Positions 60,836 through 64,000 of a stretch of DNA of 64,000 nucleotides are shown in pieces. Source of the stretch: Firm-04 sp045600205. Its GTDB lineage: Bacteria > Bacillota > Clostridia > Oscillospirales > Ruminococcaceae. The notes under the pieces are model-generated. The model saw only the letters and a list, made by a program, of their open reading frames with translations, ran no database searches and was not told where the DNA came from. The DNA lies in contig JAZRXM010000006.1 in NCBI GenBank assembly GCA_045600205.1, forward strand, positions 51,646 to 115,645. Reading direction: 5' to 3'. The position numbers were made by a program, and so were the translations under genes. Within the stretch, counting starts at the first letter, position 1. Every line of letters begins with the position of its first letter.

Positions 60836-62425
60836 CTGTGCAATGTGGTCAATGATGTCGCGGAAAATCGGAGCTGCTGCCTGATTCCCCGAGCCACCGC
60901 GCTCTACAAACACGGTCACAGCATACTGAGGCTGCTCTGTTGGGAAGAATCCTGTCATCCAAGCGTGACAGTATTCTGTTCCGTCTGCTGCATACTGCCC
61001 GGTCTGCGCTGTGGATGTTTTGCCACCTGCCGTCGTAAAGTTCGGAACACCATTTTGCCCTTCCCCTTTCGATAGCACTGCACACATCAGTTTTTGCAAT
61101 GTCTGCGCGTTTTCCGCACATAGTACACGACACGGTTCAGACTCCGCATACGGCTGCAATGTGACACCATCTGTTGATTCACCACGCAACAACCACGGCA
61201 TATGATAAACACCGTCATTGGCAATACAGGCAGTCATGGCGGCAATGTGCAGCGGCGTTGCAAGAAGCTTTCCCTGTCCAAATGCCAGATTGGCTTTTTC
61301 CGCTTCAACGTGAAGTTCCTGAACAGATTGTAAAAATCCCGCAGAGGATGAGAATCCATCAGCAAGCGAAATCGGAATACCAAACCCAAGTTGTTTCGCT
61401 GTCTGATGAAAAGTATCTGCCGTTAAAATCTGACTCAGGTTGATAAAATACGGATTGCAGGAATTCACCATGGCATTTTCCATATCCAGTAATCCGTGCC
61501 CTGCCATGTTATGACATCGAAACCGCTGACCATAGATTTCCGTACTGCCGCTGCAACAATACATATATCCGCTTGTAAAGCCACTTTCCAATGCAGCAGC
61601 AGCCGTAACCAGCTTGAACACAGAACCCACACTGTACGCACAAAGCGCACGGTTCAAAAACGGTGCATCTTCATTATCCATCGCTTCCGAAAGATGGGCT
61701 TCATCGTAAAGCGGTCTGCTTGCCAGCGCAAGAATTTCTCCCGTATGCACATTCAGGACAATTGCAGCAGCCGGATTCGGGTCGGCATTTTTCAGAGCAA
61801 GTTCTGTAATTTGCTGAATTCTTTTGTCCAGTGTCGTGACAATCCCACCATGAATGTTCCCGCTCATATCCGCATTTGTATGCAATCCTGCAAGTACTGC
61901 ACCGTAAGCATCCACAGAAAAAGATGCGGTTATATTGCAATCATTGGCAGAGAGGACCTCTGAACATGCTGCCTGCAACCCACAAACGCCTTTCCCATTT
62001 TGACGATATCCAATCAGATGTTGAGCAAGTTGCTTTGAACGATCCGTTTGATAGCCCTCAAAAACCTGTATATTCGGATGATCAATCGCAGAATCCGTTA
62101 CCATGCAGCAAAACGGTTTCCGCTGCTTGACTGCCATATCAAAAGCTGCCTGATCCAATGCCTTTGAGCGTACAGCTGTAATTGCATCAGGCGTTGGATT
62201 CACAAGCGCATACCATACGTGTTCGGGCTGCGTCAGCCGTAAGAAATTCCGATCGTAAACCGCTCCCTGCGCAAGTGGTACATTCAACAGATAGTGCCCT
62301 TGCTTTGTAGAAGCCAGCACAGCTGTTTCATTTGTAGATACACGATACAAACGGATGAGCAGAATTCCCGCCGTCAAAAAAATAATCGTCAATATAACAC
62401 TCGCCCGTATATTCGGCTTTTGCAT
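60827..62425 (-). CDS. Class B penicillin-binding protein (PbpA/FtsI-like transpeptidase)
   Basis: Peptidoglycan transpeptidase of 532 residues with one N-terminal helix (about 8-28, ASVILTIIFLTAGILLIRLY). A dimerisation/linker region follows (about 30-190), then the transpeptidase domain: active-site Ser in YSVGSVFKLVTA (SxxK), MVNSCNPYF (SxN), and GGKTSTAQTGQY (KT-S/G). The length and motifs fit a PbpA- or SpoVD-like class B enzyme rather than a bifunctional class A one. ATG 62425 follows GGAAGG. Its stop overlaps the amidase gene from the other side, and no terminator separates the two. Confidence 0.9.
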   Translation of the reverse strand: MQKPNIRASVILTIIFLTAGILLIRLYRVSTNETAVLASTKQGHYLLNVPLAQGAVYDRNFLRLTQPEHVWYALVNPTPDAITAVRSKALDQAAFDMAVKQRKPFCCMVTDSAIDHPNIQVFEGYQTDRSKQLAQHLIGYRQNGKGVCGLQAACSEVLSANDCNITASFSVDAYGAVLAGLHTNADMSGNIHGGIVTTLDKRIQQITELALKNADPNPAAAIVLNVHTGEILALASRPLYDEAHLSEAMDNEDAPFLNRALCAYSVGSVFKLVTAAAALESGFTSGYMYCCSGSTEIYGQRFRCHNMAGHGLLDMENAMVNSCNPYFINLSQILTADTFHQTAKQLGFGIPISLADGFSSSAGFLQSVQELHVEAEKANLAFGQGKLLATPLHIAAMTACIANDGVYHMPWLLRGESTDGVTLQPYAESEPCRVLCAENAQTLQKLMCAVLSKGEGQNGVPNFTTAGGKTSTAQTGQYAADGTEYCHAWMTGFFPTEQPQYAVTVFVERGGSGNQAAAPIFRDIIDHIAQLN

Positions 62426-62449
62426 TTGCACACACCTTCCTTTAATTAG

Positions 62450-62479
62450 AGTATCGCCCAAATGCAACTGAATATACAA
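62450..62479 (-). promoter_or_regulatory. Possible PBP promoter
   Basis: Minus-strand TTGTAT (62479-62474), 18 bases, GATACT (62455-62450), immediately downstream of the preceding terminator. It is weaker than the other promoters. Confidence 0.45.
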
Positions 62480-62483
62480 CAAA

Positions 62484-62517
62484 AAAACCGCATTATCCCA
62501 CAGGATAATGCGGTTTT
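62484..62517 (-). terminator. Terminator of the HU-DUF6465 operon
   Basis: Perfect 15-bp stem (62484-62498 with 62503-62517), loop CACA, T-run on the minus strand. Confidence 0.92.
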
Positions 62518-62533
62518 CATTCAGAAGACAGAA

Positions 62534-62980
62534 TCAAAATGTGAAAGAACCACTCAGATAATCATCGTTTACAACATAGTAAACCATGCCTTCGGAGGCA
62601 TTCACATAAAGAGCAAGCTCCTTGATATCGGCAATGTCATTGCCTTTGTTGGTCCAGTCATCTTTTGCGCGCTCAATAAGAGCCTCGGAAGATGCGGACT
62701 TATCAGCCAACTCAATAACAACCTTACTAGAGATTGCAGCAGCCTTCTTTTTCGCAGCAGGCTTTGCAGTCTTAGCGGTTTTGGTTGCTACCTTAGCAGA
62801 CTTTTCTGCTTTTGCAGGCTTCTCAGCCTTCGGAGCAGCAACTTTCTTGGTAGCAGGCTTACGTGCAGTCTTAGGAGCCTTCTTCGTTTCAGTAACGGGA
62901 GCAGCAGTCTTTTCGGGTTCAGCAGTGATTGTATCCTGAACCTTTTCAGCAGCAGCATCTAATACTTTCTTTTCAATCAT
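62534..62980 (-). CDS. DUF6465 protein with histone H1-like Lys/Ala/Pro-rich N-terminus
   Basis: The 148-residue protein has a Lys/Ala/Pro-rich region of about 85 residues with many AK, KPA and KTAK words, like eukaryotic H1 tails. A compact C-terminal domain follows (about 86-148: KVVIELADKS, IKELALYVNASEGMVYYVV) that I assign to DUF6465. The basic region should bind DNA or RNA non-specifically. It follows the HU gene by 24 bases with GGAGG before the ATG, and shares its promoter and the terminator at 62484, forming a two-gene nucleoid-type operon. Confidence 0.8.
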   Translation of the reverse strand: MIEKKVLDAAAEKVQDTITAEPEKTAAPVTETKKAPKTARKPATKKVAAPKAEKPAKAEKSAKVATKTAKTAKPAAKKKAAAISSKVVIELADKSASSEALIERAKDDWTNKGNDIADIKELALYVNASEGMVYYVVNDDYLSGSFTF

Positions 62981-63004
62981 GATAGGTTCCTCCTGTCAAC
63001 GAAA

Positions 63005-63286
63005 TTAGTCTTCAGGGTTGATGGCATCCTTCATGGTCTTGCCAGCCTTGAAAGCAAGAACCTTGCAGGGTTTCGTAGTCATCGGCTTCTTGGTGCGCGG
63101 ATTGATGCACTGCTTTGCAGCACGCTCGCGAACTTCAAAAGTACCAAAACCAGTGATGGAGACCTTCTCACCAGCAACGAGTGCATCGGTGATTGCATCG
63201 AGTACCAGATTCAGAGCCTTATCAGCATCCTTCTTGGTGCAGTTTTCTTTTGCAGCAATTGCTGCGACGAGTTCATTCTTTTTCAT
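63005..63286 (-). CDS. hup: HU-family nucleoid protein
   Basis: DNA-bending histone-like protein, 93 residues. It has the HU start KKNELVAAIAAKENCTKKDAD, the core VSITGFGTFEVRERAAKQ, the DNA-arm NPRTKKPMTTKP with the conserved Pro that intercalates, and the closing FKAGKTMKDAI. GGAGG lies well before the ATG. It is the first gene of the operon with the histone-tail-like DUF6465 gene. Confidence 0.96.
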   Translation of the reverse strand: MKKNELVAAIAAKENCTKKDADKALNLVLDAITDALVAGEKVSITGFGTFEVRERAAKQCINPRTKKPMTTKPCKVLAFKAGKTMKDAINPED

Positions 63287-63320
63287 GGGGAAAACCTCCT
63301 ATAAAACAAATTCTATTGAC

Positions 63321-63350
63321 ATTATATAACGAAAATACGCCACTTGTCAA
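63321..63350 (-). promoter_or_regulatory. Promoter of the HU operon
   Basis: Minus-strand TTGACA (63350-63345), 18 bases, TATAAT (63326-63321). Confidence 0.85.
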
Positions 63351-63460
63351 ATGCTTTTTCATTTTTCAGATGTTTGAATTATAAAGCAGCTCTTTTTCTT
63401 CCAAAACTTGGCTATTTATACAAAATTCAGTGCAGATTCGGCAATTTCGAAACATTCCGA

Positions 63461-64000
63461 TCAGAGCATTTTGGCACGAAGCTCATCTGCGGACAGTGCA
63501 GAAAGATATGCAGGCGGAATGTCAAATACGGTTTTACAACCAGAAATTCCCTCAGCAGAACAACGTGCTACCGCACGGGCATATGCCACCAGTACATTGG
63601 TTGTAAACTCAGGGTTAGAATCCAGTTTCAGAGCATACTCAATCAAATGTTTATGCTCACCGTTTTCGCCGGTACATCCGCTGCGCAGTACAAATCCGCC
63701 GTGCGGCAGTTCACTGTGATTCGCTTTCAGTTCTTCAGCAGAAACAAAATGCACAATGGTATCATAATCAGCAAAGTAGTTTGGCATGGTGCAGATGTCA
63801 TGCTCGATTTTTGCAAGGTCTGCGCCCTCTTTTGCAACGACAAAACACTCGCGCAAATGCTTCTGACGAGTAGTCAATTCGGGCTGTGCGCCACTGCGTA
63901 CCGCTTCAATTGCGGAGTCAATCGGAATGGTATATTGTCTTGCATCCAGAACGCCCTCAACGCGGCGGATGGCATCGGAATGTCCCTGGCTGATGCCCTT
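63461..64000 (-). CDS. ddh: meso-diaminopimelate dehydrogenase, C-terminal part
   Basis: The gene runs off the right edge. The visible 179 C-terminal residues begin KGISQGHSDAIRRVEGV and continue with DARQYTIPIDSAIEAVR. Then come HLRECFVVAKEGAD, the conserved LPHGGFVLRSGCTGEN, and LKLDSNPEFTTNVLVAYARA, all typical of Ddh. The enzyme makes meso-diaminopimelate from tetrahydrodipicolinate in one NADPH-dependent step, feeding peptidoglycan and lysine. The N-terminal NADP-binding half lies outside the window. The stop is 110 bases before the HU promoter; no clear terminator follows. Confidence 0.93.
   Translation of the reverse strand, partial: KGISQGHSDAIRRVEGVLDARQYTIPIDSAIEAVRSGAQPELTTRQKHLRECFVVAKEGADLAKIEHDICTMPNYFADYDTIVHFVSAEELKANHSELPHGGFVLRSGCTGENGEHKHLIEYALKLDSNPEFTTNVLVAYARAVARCSAEGISGCKTVFDIPPAYLSALSADELRAKML

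Overview
The window reads as a chromosomal segment of a low-to-mid GC Gram-positive gut or rumen bacterium of the Ruminococcus type (Oscillospiraceae); the species cannot be fixed from the sequence alone. Two secreted proteins carry type I-like dockerins, so the cell probably builds a cellulosome. Next to them are mannan-degrading enzymes (GH26 and GH130), a FakA/Asp23 pair, a meso-diaminopimelate dehydrogenase and a DUF6465 protein, all typical of Clostridia. Gene density is high and most promoters are clear sigma-A type with 17-base spacers. No rRNA, tRNA, CRISPR array, insertion sequence or prophage was found.

Layout: 1-5041 (mostly +) holds endonuclease III, an OmpR-type two-component system with an unusual sensor kinase, and a MOP-family flippase. 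A compact candidate small RNA lies at 5139-5215. 5404-21253 (all -) holds serA and serC, queH, fakA with an Asp23-like gene, a 2171-residue leucine-rich-repeat protein without a signal peptide, a dockerin-bearing carbohydrate-binding protein, and tex. 21736-37123 (all +) holds ddl, a DUF1934 gene, argS, a CdaR/PucR-type regulator, the division cluster ftsE-ftsX-EnvC-like hydrolase-CtpA protease, a membrane-anchored GH26 mannanase, a GH130 phosphorylase, polyphosphate kinase and an AI-2E-type permease.

37168-46361 (all -) holds a tightly packed housekeeping operon (ttcA-like, tsaD, cysK, DUF3048 lipoprotein, trmN6-like, rsmI; several ATGA overlaps), a small Cys-rich membrane protein, and a HAD phosphatase-amidase-FkbH-like group. 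46529-49851 (+) holds a clostripain-type peptidase and a pseudouridine synthase. 49889-54576 (-) holds an NhaC antiporter, a DMT transporter and a dockerin-bearing SGNH esterase. 54836-56974 (+) holds a phosphodiesterase, a YgjP-like metallopeptidase and a potassium channel. 57132-57275 holds a second candidate small RNA. 57318-60009 (-) holds a T-box leader in front of an HTH-cupin-acyl-CoA synthetase fusion. The right end has an SH3-amidase, a penicillin-binding protein, a histone-tail-like DUF6465 protein with HU, and the C-terminal part of ddh.

The most interesting parts are the T-box controlled HTH-cupin-acyl-CoA synthetase, the two free-standing small RNA candidates, and the cytoplasmic giant LRR protein with a decad coiled coil and a repeated short motif in its acidic linker. 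Wall metabolism is a recurring theme: ddl, ddh, the PBP, two amidases, FtsEX with its M23 hydrolase, and CtpA.
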